Below, piece after piece: positions 50,226 to 62,313 of a stretch of 64,000 nt of DNA. The position numbers and the translations under genes are program-made. How positions within the stretch are numbered: position 1 is the stretch's first letter; each line of letters opens with the position of its first letter. Origin of the DNA: Lactifluus volemus (Eukaryota > Basidiomycota > Agaricomycetes > Russulales > Russulaceae); contig WTXI01000014.1 in the NCBI GenBank assembly GCA_022376515.1, positions 124,001 to 188,000 of the forward strand, written 5' to 3'. Under the pieces are notes generated by a model. That model ran no database searches and was not told the DNA's origin. It saw only the letters and a list, made by a program, of their open reading frames with translations.

Positions 50226-51403
50226 ATGTCACTTAAAGTAGTTGCAAGGGCCATTCTCCCTGCTAGGGTCTCTGCCTGCCGGCTTCCTTCAAGGCTCTTG
50301 CTTCTGCCAGTGCAAAGTAATGGGTATGCTACGATAGCTAACAAAAGGATCCCGGTAAGGATTGTCGAAGTGGGCCCTCGGGACGGGCTTCAAAATGAGA
50401 AGAAGATCATCCCTCCCGAGATAAAAGTCGAACTCATCAACCGGCTCGGCCGTGCAGGCTCGACGACCATCGAGGCGGGGAGCTTTGTCAGTCCCAAGTG
50501 GGTACCGCAGGTGCGTCCATTTACAACCTCCGTACGATTCATTTATGCTTAAGATCAAAGTTAGATGGCAGGCACGGCCGAGGTGGTTACCTCTATGGAC
50601 AAACTCCCCGGCGTCACGTACCAAGTGCTCGTACCAAATGAGAAATACCTCGAGAAAGTTCTCAGCCTCCTTGCTTCACATCCCGACAAACCACCCATCG
50701 ATGAGATTGCAGTCTTTACCGCCGCCACTGACGCGTTCTCGCTCGCAAACACGAACGTCACTGTGGCCGATTCACTAAAGCGTCTGACACGCGTTGTCCG
50801 GGGTGCTCTGGACAAAGGGATCAGGGTGCGCGGGTATGTCAGTGTGGTGATCACGTGTCCATACAGTGGCAAGGTAGACTACAAGAGCGTGCGGGACGTG
50901 ACGAAGGAGTTACTCGACATGGGATGCTACGAAGTGAGCTTGGGCGACACTACGGGGACGGGCAATCCAACAAGTGTGAGCGAGATGCTCGACATCACTC
51001 TTGGTGCGAATCCAGCGGAAAAGTTGGCGGGACACGTATGGATGATCCTTGCTTCTCAGTCAATCATGACGTTAAACGTGTTTTTTTTTTACAGTTTCAC
51101 GATACTTTTGGCATGGCCGTTGCAAATTCCATGACCGCACTGTCTGCGGGTATTCGCACTCTTGACAGTTCAATCGGTGGCCTTGGGGGTTGTCCATATT
51201 CACCGGGTGCGACGGGAAATGTCGCGACGGAAGATATTTTGTACGCGTTGCAAGACTCTCGTTATTCCGCTCCTGGGGACCTGGAAAGTCTGGTGGACGT
51301 AGGATTTTGGATATCGGAAAAGTTAGGGCGTGATAATTCGAGTCGAGTAGGGAAAGCTATTCGGTCACGTAGAGAACGGCAAGGCGGGCCGACGAGAAAC
51401 TGA
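50226..51403 (+). CDS. HMGCL: hydroxymethylglutaryl-CoA lyase
   Basis: Three exons. An N-terminal mitochondrial transit-like peptide rich in Arg, Leu and Ala (MSLKVVARAILPARVSACR) precedes the DRE-TIM barrel: VRIVEVGPRDGLQNE, with the catalytic Arg and metal Asp in the PRDGLQ block, AGSFVSPKWVPQ, TYQVLVPNEKY and YEVSLGDTTGTGNP. The signature SSIGGLGGCPYSPGATGN near 51.17 kb holds the active-site Cys. It splits HMG-CoA into acetyl-CoA and acetoacetate in leucine breakdown. Introns at about 50512-50563 and 51036-51093 keep frame. Pieces of this gene's 5' end occur in inverted form near 31.5 and 35.0 kb. It appears intact. Confidence 0.93.
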
Positions 51404-51439
51404 AAAATTGGTGAACGGCGAGTTTGTATATAGACATCC

Positions 51440-53442
51440 ATGCCAGATTCATTCTTTGCCACAAAATCTCGCAAACGGAAACGCGTAAATTTCAAAGATT
51501 CTGGTACTTCTTCCAATAGCAGAAAAGTCCTCAAGACAAGCAATGGTCGCGTATCTGCGAAAACAAAAGTGAAAACGAAGACCCGCAAGGCAGACGAGGA
51601 CCTACATTCAGATGAATCCGGGTCTCAGGCCTTAGATGATTTGGATCTGAGAGCAGACGAGGTGGATCCTAACGAGAGCGGAGAGGAGGATGCGGGAGAG
51701 ACACCTGCTGAAAAAAGGCTTCGTCTAGCGAAGCTCTATCTCGAGTCCGTCAAGGAGGATCTGGGTCCGTCTCTTACCCCGTCTCTTACTGCTCTGGCAT
51801 TCTCACTCTGGTTTCTCCTGCGCAATAAGCGGATGGAGAGGTTGATGCGGCAGAAATCGACAAGGAGCTGATTTCTGCTCGCCTCAAACAGGATGTACTC
51901 GAACATGCAGGCAAATTGCACTTGCTCTTAGCAGACTCTGTGAGCCTCTCTCTCCAACTACCTGTGCGGTACCTCATCTCCCTTATAGTTTGACTTTTCA
52001 CGCCCCCCGCCTACGCTTCGGACGCGAGGACACAGATTCTCTGTCACCTCTGCTGTTGCTTCCAGCGATGCCCGCTTCCTCTTCACTTCGGGAAAGGAGG
52101 GGTCTATCATCAAATGGGATTTGCTCAAAGGCACCAAACTTGCTACCTTCCCCAAGCTGCGCCCTGGAGGTGGCAAAGGCAAGGGGAAAGCAATTACTGA
52201 GACACCTGGGCACAGCGACGAGGTGCTCACTCTCGCTTTAAGCGACGACGGGAGATACCTCGCCAGTGCTGGCAAGGATCGCAGAGTGGGCGTGTGGGAT
52301 GTCGAGAAGGGCGAATGGACGAGAGGTTTCGGGGGCCATCGGGATACCATATCTGTGCGTGCTCTTCCTTTCCAATGACCCAGCGTTTTTCACACAATCC
52401 CATACTTTTTGCGAGTCAGGCCATCGCGTTCCGTAAAGGAACGCTGCAATTATACACCGCATCATACGACCGCACGATAAAATTATTTGATTTATCTGTA
52501 ATGGGATACGTCCAAACGTTGTTTGGTCACCAAGATTGTATCCTCGGCCTCGATGCATTGCGCGCAGAAACGGCGGTCAGCGTCGGCGGGAGGGACAAAA
52601 CTGTCCGGTTTTGGAAGATCGTGGACGAAACACAGCTCGTCTTTCGTGGGGGCGGTCGGAGCTCGATCAGGGAGTTGTTGGAGGGTGGCGGGTTAGCGGA
52701 TTTTGAAGAGGAAGGCGGGAAAAGAGAGGACCAGGCGGGAAAAAAATACGTCGAGGGTAGTCTGGAGTGCGTTGCCATGATCGATGAGTCGACGTTCCTC
52801 AGTGGTGGTGACAGCGGGTGAGTTTCATTTCGGATAAATGTCGGTCGGACAGCTGGCCCATTTCATCATCCCCCACAGGTCGATTTGTTTGTGGACTACT
52901 CAAAGAAAGAAGGCCATATTTACCCATGCCGTTGCCCATGGTTTTAACGAAACCGTCTCGGAAACAGAAGGCCTTATCCGTACACCATGCTGGATTACGG
53001 CTCTTGGGACATTGCGTTATTCAGACCTCTTTGCTTCTGGTACGCACGTTCTTGGTCACGGTCATTTGCAGGCGTGCAGTGCGTAAACCTTAACGCAATG
53101 CATCTAGGGTCGTGGGATGGTCATATTCGGCTATGGAAGGTTGATCCAAAATCGAAATCCTTTTCCGCAGTGGGGAACTTCCCTGCACCTGGTGTCATCA
53201 ACTCATTGCAGTTCGTATCACCGCGGAAGGGCTCATTGGATGAAGCGTCATGGGCGCGGTTGGAGACTCCGGCGGACGTATCCCCCACTTTAAAGGGGCT
53301 ACAGTCGAAAAAGTTAGGGCCAATTCTTTTAGTGGCAGGGATGGGCCAGGAGACGCGATTGGGTCGCTGGGTTAATGTGAAAGGGGACGGGGTGCGCAAT
53401 GGTGCACTTGTCATGGCTTTGCATCCTCGGACGTTGTCATAG
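51440..53442 (+). CDS. RRP9: U3 snoRNP WD40 protein Rrp9
   Basis: Multi-exon gene for the U3-55K homologue that binds the box B/C motif of U3 snoRNA in early 18S rRNA processing in the nucleolus. The basic N-terminus (KSRKRKRVNF) and acidic stretch are typical, with ETPAEKRLRLAKLYLESVK as a family block. Then come seven-blade WD40 elements: FTSGKEGSIIKWDL, HSDEVLTLALSDDGRYLAS, KDRRVGVWDV, ASYDRTIKLFDL, GHQDCILGLDAL, GRDKTVRFWKI, FLSGGDSG then SICLWTTQRKKA, and SWDGHIRLWKV. Introns keep frame where checked. It starts only 37 bp after the lyase stop, a very tight same-strand spacing. Confidence 0.9.
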
Positions 53443-53631
53443 ACCCACTCGGATTTCTGTCGCAATGGTCACGCATCTTATGATTCATGATCGTTACTTT
53501 GTCGTGGCCGTAGCCGTCGTTAAGCGAAGTTTATCATCGTTATGCTCAAGCTGCCCCTGCCCGAATCCGTGACGTACCGCCTCTGAGGCGCGGCCCGTCC
53601 GACTTGACCACCACAGCTGGAGCCAGCTCAC

Positions 53632-55422
53632 ATGTTTCAGTTTCAGGGAATGCGCGTGCTCTCCGTACCTTGTGGCTCTGTTAAATTTTCGCTCTCCCGG
53701 CTGCCGCCTCTCAGTCGTAGTCACAAAGGTAGTATGCGTGGAATCACACAAGACGCGATAAACCCCGCGATTCTCAACGTACAATATGCCGTCCGTGGTG
53801 AGCTGGCCATCAAGGCGGAGGAATACCGCGAGAGACTCCAGTCGGGAGCCCACCACGACCTACCGTTCAACAAGGTCATCTCGTCCAACATTGGGAACCC
53901 ACAACAGAGGGGTCTCGATCAACCTCCAATCACCTTCAACCGTCAGGTAAGTTTATTGGTTTTATTTTTGTTTTTGGCGGCACTCTATGCGCTGGCTCTT
54001 TGCGCCGCTATTCGGAATCTAATCATTTTTTTTTTTTGTGTGTGTGTTGTGGCATCGGATGTGTGTTGTGGGGGTAAACAGGTCGCGGCTCTAATGGAAT
54101 GGCCCGCACTCGCTGAGCTGGCAAAGGATGCGTTCCCTGAAGATGTCATCGCTCGAGCAAAAGAACTTCAAAGCGAGATTGGATCCATCGGGGCATACTC
54201 GCACAGTCAGGGCGTCCCATTTATTCGGAAGAATGTCGCAAAGTTTATCGAAGGTCAGTCATCACTCGTCATCACTCTCTTTTGATCCCTCTTCCTGTCC
54301 CCCCCCCACCCTCGGGGCCAAACCTAGGAAAGAATCGAACAACCTAATCTTCCTTTCCTTTCTCATTTTTTAGAGAGGGATGGTTACCCTTCAAATCCGA
54401 ATGACATCTTCCTCACCGCCGGCGCGTCCGCGGGCGTATCGTTGCTCATCACGATGTTGATCTCTAACTCCAAGTCTGGCATCCTCATCCCGATCCCACA
54501 ATACCCGCTCTATACCGCCACCCTCGCGGCGCATTCCGGCGCTGGCATACCGTACCACTTGAACGAGGAAGCCGAATGGGCGACCTCGACGCCCGACATT
54601 GAAGCCGCGATCGCGCAAGCGACGCGGGAGGGCATTGAGCCGAAAGCATTGGTGATCATCAACCCAGGGAATCCGACGGGTGCGCTGCTTGACGAAGGCA
54701 CGATGCAAAAAGTAGTTCGATTGTGCGAACAACACAATCTAGTCTTACTCGCCGACGAAGTCTACCAAGCGAACCTTCACTCGCCCACGACACACCCGTT
54801 CACGTCCTTCAAGCGCGTCGTGCGCTCCCTCGACTCACCCATCCACCTCGTCTCCTTCCACTCCATCTCCAAGGGCGTCACTGGCGAATGTGGTAGACGC
54901 GGCGGTTACTTTGAATGCGTCAACGTCAGTCCCGAAGCTATCGCGCTCATGTACAAGATGGCCTCCGTCAACCTTTGTCCACCTCTAAGTGGTCAAATCG
55001 GCGTAGACTGCATGGTCCGTCCACCGCGATCGGGCGACGCCAGTTACGCTCTCTGGAAAGCCGAGACGGACGCTACGCACGCCGCGCTCGCCCAGCGCAC
55101 CCAGACGATGGCCGCACGGCTCAACGCGCTTCCCGGCGTGTCGTGTGTCAATTCACCCGGCGCGCTCTATCTGTATCCGCGTGTACATCTCCCCAAAGCC
55201 GCGATCGAAGCGGCTCGCAAGGCGGGAAAGGAACCCGATACACTCTACGCGCTCGAGCTCCTCGACGACACGGGTATCTGCGTTGTTCCTGGGAGCGGCT
55301 TCGGGCAGAAAGAGGGCCAGTATCATTATAGGCTGACGTGCCTTTGTCCGGGCGTGGAGGAATACGTCGGTGCATTGGAGCGATTCCATGGCAAATTCCT
55401 TGAACGCTATGGGGGCCTCTGA
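53632..55422 (+). CDS. alanine aminotransferase
   Basis: Three exons encode a class I/II PLP aminotransferase of the alanine type (alanine + 2-oxoglutarate to pyruvate + glutamate). Blocks: NPAILNVQYAVRGELAIKA, ISSNIGNPQQRGLDQPPIT, IGAYSHSQGVPFIRKNVA, FLTAGASAGVSLLITML, LIPIPQYPLYTATLA, INPGNPTGALL, LLADEVYQANLH and SFHSISKGVTGECGRRGG, with the Lys that binds PLP. Introns at about 53946-54081 and 54255-54373 keep frame. The first residues before the conserved part are partly hydrophobic and Arg-rich and might be a mitochondrial signal. The last exon is notably GC-rich compared with neighbours, which is common for this enzyme in fungi. Confidence 0.92.
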
Positions 55423-55797
55423 AATTTTAAGAGTCATTTATTTTACCAGATAGATTCTCTTCTCTAACCTTGCTATCACGGAAGCTTTTGCTACTAACTA
55501 TCTCGTTATGCATGCTATGATCAAAAACCCCTTCATATAGTCTATAACGGTTCGACGTTTGCGTCACTCTGAAAGAACCTGCCAAATCAGATCAACGTCA
55601 TCATTGGTGCAACGTGTCAGGTACGGGTTCGCAGCCGCTGTTCGGCATGAGGAAGCAGATAAGAAATCCCAAAGGGATGTATTAAGTTGAAACTACGGCA
55701 GAATAATCGTACAAACAACTAACAGTGCGCCCGGCATCTCGCCATTCCCAGAATCAGGCGGCACATATCACAAGAATGATATGAAAGAATGATAGGA

Positions 55798-57699
55798 TCA
55801 ATACAACATAGATATAGGGCCCGGATAAGAAGGGTCATACGATTCCGATGAGGGATGCGCGAGGTCCGGTGCGGACGAATGAAAGGGCAAGGCAAAAGTA
55901 GGAGCGGCCCCATCTCCCGAGATAGGTGATGTAATATCAGACGCAAGGCGGCGCATACGTGATATTGACGGAGCAAGTAGTGAGCTCGAGAGGGCACCAT
56001 TGGTGTCCTCTATTGACGGGGGATAAAGGCTTGAGAGGTCACTCGCAACGGAAGATGTGGATGACGCTCTACTCCGAGGGGGAGGTACGTCCAGCATGGG
56101 AATACCGGAGGAAACGCAACACGCACGGTCACCTGAAAACGGACTTTGGATTAAATCGGTCTGATCTTCTCCTGACTCATGATCATCACAACGACGTTGA
56201 CACCGCATGCAAAAGTCACCGATGCGCATTCGGGGGTCATCAACGCAAATGCACTGAGTAGGGGAGTCGTGGAAGACGTCGGGAAGGCTATCGAGTGTTA
56301 TTGGCATGGGCTCGACAATCCGAGGGAGGTCAAATAGAGAGTAATCGACGGAGCCCGGTTTAGAATTTTCGTCGAAAGGCTGGGGAATGATAGGAATGTT
56401 CTTGATCCACTCTTCCAACGATTCAAATGGCTGAGGTATGCGACCATCTTGGGGAGTGGTAGGAGGGGTGGGAGCGTGATGCGGAGGAATGTCGGGACGA
56501 CGTAAGCAACCATTACAGGACCCTGGATCGGGGCACGTCTCACGACTTGACCACGCTATGGGGCCTCGGTGTTGTAAGCAGGTCGGACAGTCGCAAGTTT
56601 CCCCACAGGTACAGGATCCCCGGAATCCGGCTGGGAATTCGGGAGAATCGAACTCATCTTGGGACTCCGAAAAGGAACATAGTGGGATAGCCTTTCGGGG
56701 AAAAGAATGACCCGAACCCGAACCGTCACTGGACCATGCCAATAGATCGGTGGATTGATTTTGGACCAGACTATTCTCGGCAAGGCTCTCAGTGTGACCT
56801 TCCTCGGAAGAATAATGGTGTTCCTCGTAAGCGCGACCATAAGGGCTGAAAAAGGCGGATCCGTGGGAGAAGCGATAGTTATGAGGGTGGGGGTGTGAGG
56901 TAACGTGTTCGCTGGAAGATGATGGGGGGGAGGGACGAGGAAGAACAGGACGCAACGCATTTATAGTGATGGGCATGGGAACGCTAGTAACCACGGCCGG
57001 GGAGATGAGTGAAGGTGCAACATGGTCCTTGGGTTTAGAGCGACTAGGCTTCTTGGCAGTGGAACAGTGACAATCTGCCCCATCCTTACAGTGGCAAACA
57101 CGAACTAATGTATAATGGTTTGAGTACCCAATGAGGGACTATAGAGAGACACGTACTCGGATTATCCACGGAAGACGACTCTGGAGAATGCGTGGCAACC
57201 GACGTCCCGAGGACTTGAGGTAAGCCATCGGGAAACGCGGCGCTCGCTAAAACCCTAGCTAAATTGCCTTGAGTGAGAGGGAAGTCCCTTGCGGATTAAA
57301 TATTTTGTAAAAAATCGAATTAGAAAGGTCGGGGCTCACCTTTCTTGCGGACCGGGACTGGCTCTTTATCTGGGAGTTGATCCTTGGCTTCGCACATACA
57401 CTTGACGTGTACTTGTTTCGTCTTGCGGAGTTCACGACAGTGCTCGCATTGGGTGATAGGACGACCCTTCTTCTTTATCTCAAAGAGAGGGCGATCCGTG
57501 TGTTTGCAGGCTGAGGAACGATGTCCCTTGATACACGCTTCACTGTTGGTAAAGGATCAGCGGTGGAAGAAGAAGAAAAGGAGAAAGGGGTGGGATAGAC
57601 ATACCAGGCGTATTTCTTATCGCTTATGAGAACCTAAAGAGCGGGTAAGTGAGTGAGGGAAAGGAAAGACGGTGGGAGAGAAAAGGAGATGCAGACCAT
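55798..57699 (-). CDS. copper-fist transcription factor
   Basis: Minus-strand gene. The first exon is only the ATG at 57697-57699. After an intron (about 57634-57696) the protein continues VLISDKKYACEACIKGHRS and ACKHTDRPLFEIKKKGRP, the copper-fist zinc and DNA-binding domain with the RGRP-like minor-groove hook as KKGRP, then CEHCRELRKTKQVHVKCMC. Two Cys clusters follow: CHCKDGADCHC and CTCGETCDCPTC. These resemble the copper-sensing clusters of ACE1/MAC1/CUF1 factors. A third Cys group (CICVDDPRMRIGDFCMRC) lies further on. The rest is Ser/Pro rich. It is expected to bind copper and control copper uptake or detoxification genes. All splice joints keep frame. Confidence 0.9.
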
Positions 57700-58063
57700 T
57701 GTAGGAGGAAAATTGAACAAGTTAGAAGGAGATAGATCGCCTGGGACAACAAGTCAGGGTCGACTTGTCCACTAACGCTCTGAGAGCAAGTGTTATTGGG
57801 ACTGGAAGACGGACTTGCTGTGGCTTTTGTGGTAACGGATAAAACACATCAGCAGGGGCAGCACAGGGCTTGTCAGAGGAAGCGGTTGATTGGGAACGCA
57901 CGTTGGTCTAAATACTCCAAAAGGGCCAAACAGGGCACAATAGCGTTAGTCCCTCACGTAAATGTAGAAATAGTTTCTCAGGGTGACTCACCCGGACATC
58001 AGCGGAGCTTGGCCGGCCGGGGGCTAAAGTTGCAACTTTCGAGAAGAAAGAGCAGAGAGAGAC

Positions 58064-60933
58064 AATGTTGCAGGAAGGTCGTGTACCTCGGTCTGTCTAT
58101 CCTTCTTTCTCTCCTATCTGTTTTAATCTATCTGTCACAGAGTCAAAAATAGGGCACCTGCTGCCATTCAAGTCAGTTGTTGTTATCCTTCTCCATCAAT
58201 CACCATTTATTCAATCCATCCCCTTAGATCACTGCAGAGCAACTATTAAGAGAAGTACGTCCAACCCTTCTCACGCTTCACTCGTTATTCAGCCCCATCT
58301 TTAGGCTCAAGAAAGACAAGAATCTCAATTCCGTGCGCCAAGACAACGCGTCGAAGACTTTGAAGAGCTTCATGAATATCGTGGTCGGAAACGTAAAGAG
58401 TTCGAGGAACGTATACGTCGCACTCGTGGTAGTATGTATGTCCTTCTCTTTTCTCTTTCCTACAAGTCAGACAACTTGACCTTGTCTTAGAAAGGAATGG
58501 TTACAGTACGCCAGCTGGGAGGCCTCCCAGAATGAGTTTGCACGCGCTCGCTCAGTCTTTGAACGTGCCCTTGATGTCGATCCTCGGAGCGTACCCCTCT
58601 GGCTCACCTACACCGAAACAGAGCTCAAATCTCGCAATGTTCAACATTCACGCAATCTTTTCGATCGTGCCGTCACCCTACTCCCCCGCGTAGACCAACT
58701 TTGGTACAAATACGTATATCTAGAGGAGCTTCTTCAGAACATAGCCGGTGCTCGCCAAGTTTTTGAGCGATGGATGGCATGGGAGCCCGATGACAAGGCA
58801 TGGCAAGCATACATCAAGCTCGAGGTCCGTTACAACGAATTTGACCGTGCCAGCGTCATCTACGAACGCTGGGTCGCCGTCCGCCCTGAGCCTCGTGTGT
58901 GGGTAAAGTGGGGCAAGTTTGAGGAGGAGCGTGGCAAGGTCGACAAGGCCCGTGATGTGTTCAAGACTGCACTCGAGTTCTTCGGCGATGAGGAAGAGCA
59001 GGTCGAAAAGGCCCAGGCAGTTTTTGGCGCCTTTGCCAAGATGGAGACCCGCCTGAAGGAGTATGAACGCGCTCGGGTCATCTATAAGGTACGTGGTGGT
59101 TTCGCCCCTTTCATGCTCTTTTGCTCAAACGCGCGTCTCTAGTTTGCATTAGAGCGCCTCCCACGCTCAAAATCGGCTAGCTTGTATGCTGCATTCACCA
59201 AATTTGAAAAACAACATGGCACACGAACGACTCTAGAGTCCACCGTACTTGGCAAGCGGCGAATCCAATACGAAGAAGAGGTCTCACATGACGGTCGGAA
59301 TTATGATGTCTGGTTCGATTACGCCCGTCTTGAAGAGGGTGCCTACCGGCAGTTACGGGAGGAAGGTGCCACCGCGGAGGAAGAACAACAGGCTGTAGCT
59401 CGAGTGCGTGAGATATACGAACGGGCAGTCGCTCAGGTCCCACCAGGGAATGAGAAGCGGCACTGGCGACGATACATCTTCTTATGGCTTGACTATGCCT
59501 TATTCGAGGAAATTGAAACCAAGGTCTGCCACTAGCCTTTTCACTACCTGACTTTTAACTAATGCAACAAGTAGGATTACACTCGGACGAGAGAAGTATA
59601 CCAGACCGTCGTACGACTGGTGCCCCATAAACAATTTACATTTGCCAAGCTATGGTTGACGTTTGCACGATTCGAAGTTCGGCGACTAGACTTGCCCGCT
59701 GCCCGGAAAATTCTTGGCACCGCTCTTGGAATGTGCCCCAAGGAATCTTTGTTCAAGGGTTACATACAACTCGAATTTGACGTACGAAACTCCTTCCATT
59801 CTGTTTCATCCCTTGGCGTGCTGACCCATCTCCCGTCCTTCTCAGCTCCGAGAGTTTGATCGTGTCCGAAAGCTCTACGAAAAATATATCGAGGCGCGCT
59901 ACCACCTTTCACACTTCTTTTCAGTCGTATTGACGCACGTTCCCAGTTCGACCCCACAAACTCCGCAGCCTGGATCAAGTACGCCGAACTCGAGTCACAA
60001 CTCGCGGATTACAATCGTGCGCGAGGCGTCTTCGAGCTTGGCGTCTCTCAGTCACCGCTCTCGATGCCCGAGCTCCTCTGGAAAGCGTACATCGATTTCG
60101 AAGTTGAGGAGGGTGAACGCGCTCGTGCGCGGGCGCTGTACGAGCGGTTGGCCATGACGAGTGGGCATTGGAAGGTCTGGGTCGCGTATGCTATGTTTGA
60201 AGCACAGCCGATTCAGTTACCGCGGGATGAACGCGAGGAAGATGAGGACGGGGACGAGGAGGACGAGGAAAGGAGCCGAAGATGGCCGATGGCGACCTGG
60301 ACCTGGCGCGTCAGATATTCCAGAAGGGCTACAAGGAACTCAAGAGCAAGGGGCTCAAGAACGAGGTAAATACACCTGTTCCCCTCATCCTCCCTCCTCA
60401 GAAGCTCTCTGATGATATTCTGGTTATGTCTCGTAGCGCGTCGCGTTGTTACAACTATGGAAATCCTTCGAGGAGCAGCATGGCACGCGGACGATATCGC
60501 CAAGGTAGAAGGCATGATGCCCGTGCAGGGCAAGCGACGCTACGTCGACGAGGAGACCGGACAACTCGTGGAAGGTACTGTATTCTCACTCACTCTCACG
60601 ATGCAAGGCAAAGGGTGACATGCGTTTTCCCTAACAGATTACGACTACATCTTTGCAGACGACGAGCGCGAGTCGAACCCGACCTCATTCAAGTTCCTAC
60701 AAATGGCACACGCCTGGGCTGCCTCAAAGAAGGCCGGAGGGGCCGGCAGCGCTTTCCGCAATGGTGGCGGTGGCGGTGGCGGTGCACTATCAAGGTTTAC
60801 AACGGCACTAACCCATGAGAGTGAGAAAGATAGTCGGGCCGAATCCGACGGTGGTGCAAGCGACCAGTCGATGGACGAGGACGAGGACGTGGCGAGTGTG
60901 GCGAGCTCACAAGACGACACAAAAAAGGCATGA
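58064..60933 (+). CDS. CLF1: splicing factor Clf1/Crooked neck (HAT repeats)
   Basis: Multi-exon gene for the spliceosomal scaffold Clf1/Syf3. Family N-terminus [19 protein letters not shown] is followed by [18 protein letters not shown] and then at least a dozen half-TPR (HAT) repeats, for example [52 protein letters not shown] and FELGVSQSP. The C-terminus has [19 protein letters not shown] and a Gly-rich then acidic tail. It bridges U5 and the Prp19-associated complex. The first exon near 58064 is not secure because the joint to the VKNRAP exon does not keep frame from the nearest ATG. Two single-base breaks at about 60269-60271 and 60484 disturb the frame in otherwise conserved sequence and are probably errors. 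Confidence 0.88.
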
Positions 60934-62313
60934 GCCCATTACAGGCATATTGTAGATGTAGACGGATTGCGATGGAAGGTTTATCCTACATGTACTAGTC
61001 TCAGCACTGACCTCATGACGATCACAGAAGGCTAGGAAGGCAAAGTGTCCTGTGATGTGCTTGTCGTAATCCCATACCTGCTTCATGCCACTCAACAGGT
61101 CCCGCATTACGGACATGTCCGTGACGAAGTTGGCCGGGTCGGCTGCTGTTCCTACAGTTGGGCAAACCGCAAACTTTGTGTCACCAAAATGAACGGGTAT
61201 ACCCACGACACGTCACCGCTAATCGGACTTGCCTAGTAACTTGCTGGGACGGGGAAGGGGGACACAATAGTACCCGCGGAGCGGAGATCTGTAGGAGTGG
61301 CCCCTGTGACTTGTGATCATGACCCATGAACAGCCTTTCCCCGCCGCGGATGGATGGGTGGATAGATGGATGAGCGCGTCCGATATTCTCCTAAACGCAC
61401 CCGTCCGCCGCCGCGAACCGCGGATGACCCTGCGTGGAGTGGAGATAGGCGCGTTGTGCGCTGCGCGGTACCTTTGTTTTAATTTTTGAACGCCTGCAGG
61501 TCATGGACTACCCTTTTGCTAGCTGCCGCAGTTCTCAGGGTCGATTCGATGCCTCGATGGGGTCGAGACATTGAGATTACCCTAGCGCCAGGACTATGGC
61601 ACTTGTTTCGCGCAACCACACGATGTTGTTGGGTTTGGACACAAGCTGCACGCATTTTAGGGCACGATCTAGTCGTAATTAAGCCAATATCGACACGAGG
61701 GACGGAGATACTCTCAGGTACACGACGAGGCTCATGAGTTTGTTTTTTTTCTTTTACGATATAATTACCCAACCCCTTGAACAGAATTTTGCGGGTACTG
61801 AAGCGAACACGCGCAGTTCCCTGAGGAAGCTCAGAAAAGGCAATTGTTCAGGTCCAAGGTTCGAGGGCTGCTATGCCGGCCGCACATCCGAATCAGCCGC
61901 AAAAAAAAATACCACCGCGTTTGCGTTCGGCAGAGTGCTCGCCAAGGATGTACAAAAGAGCGAAGTGGCCAAGTCACCGCTGCGGGGGAAAGGGGAGAAA
62001 AAAAAAAAGGGAGGCGCAAAGAGTTTTTTCCAAGCATGTTCTGTAGAGAAGCTGGAGGGCGGGTTTTGACAAATGAAAGTTAGAGAGGCTGGGTCGAGAC
62101 TCGAGAAGAAGTTAGCGGTCAGGCTGGTCAGGGCGTGACCGCCTCAAGTTTGTGGCTGGCGGGAAACGATCGCTGAGAACGTTCTGTCGGTTGTTCTGAT
62201 GGACATGTAAAATAGAAAATGAGCGTGGAAGTGAGTTGATCACGAGATGTTCTCTGATAGAACAGAACACTGCCGAGACAAGTGAACTGCTGCTCTCTTC
62301 ACTTTGGAGAGAC
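60934..62313. other. intergenic, no secure gene
   Basis: No supported gene in about 1.4 kb. Short A-runs occur near 61900 and 61999. It contains the upstream region of the QTRT2-like gene at 62314. Confidence 0.45.

Noticed and set aside
60907..61206. Minus-strand 99-codon ORF starting MGIPVHFGDTKFAV
   Set aside because: It looks mildly coding-like but has no recognised motif, overlaps the CLF1 3' end and has no supporting exons. It is left out as unsupported.
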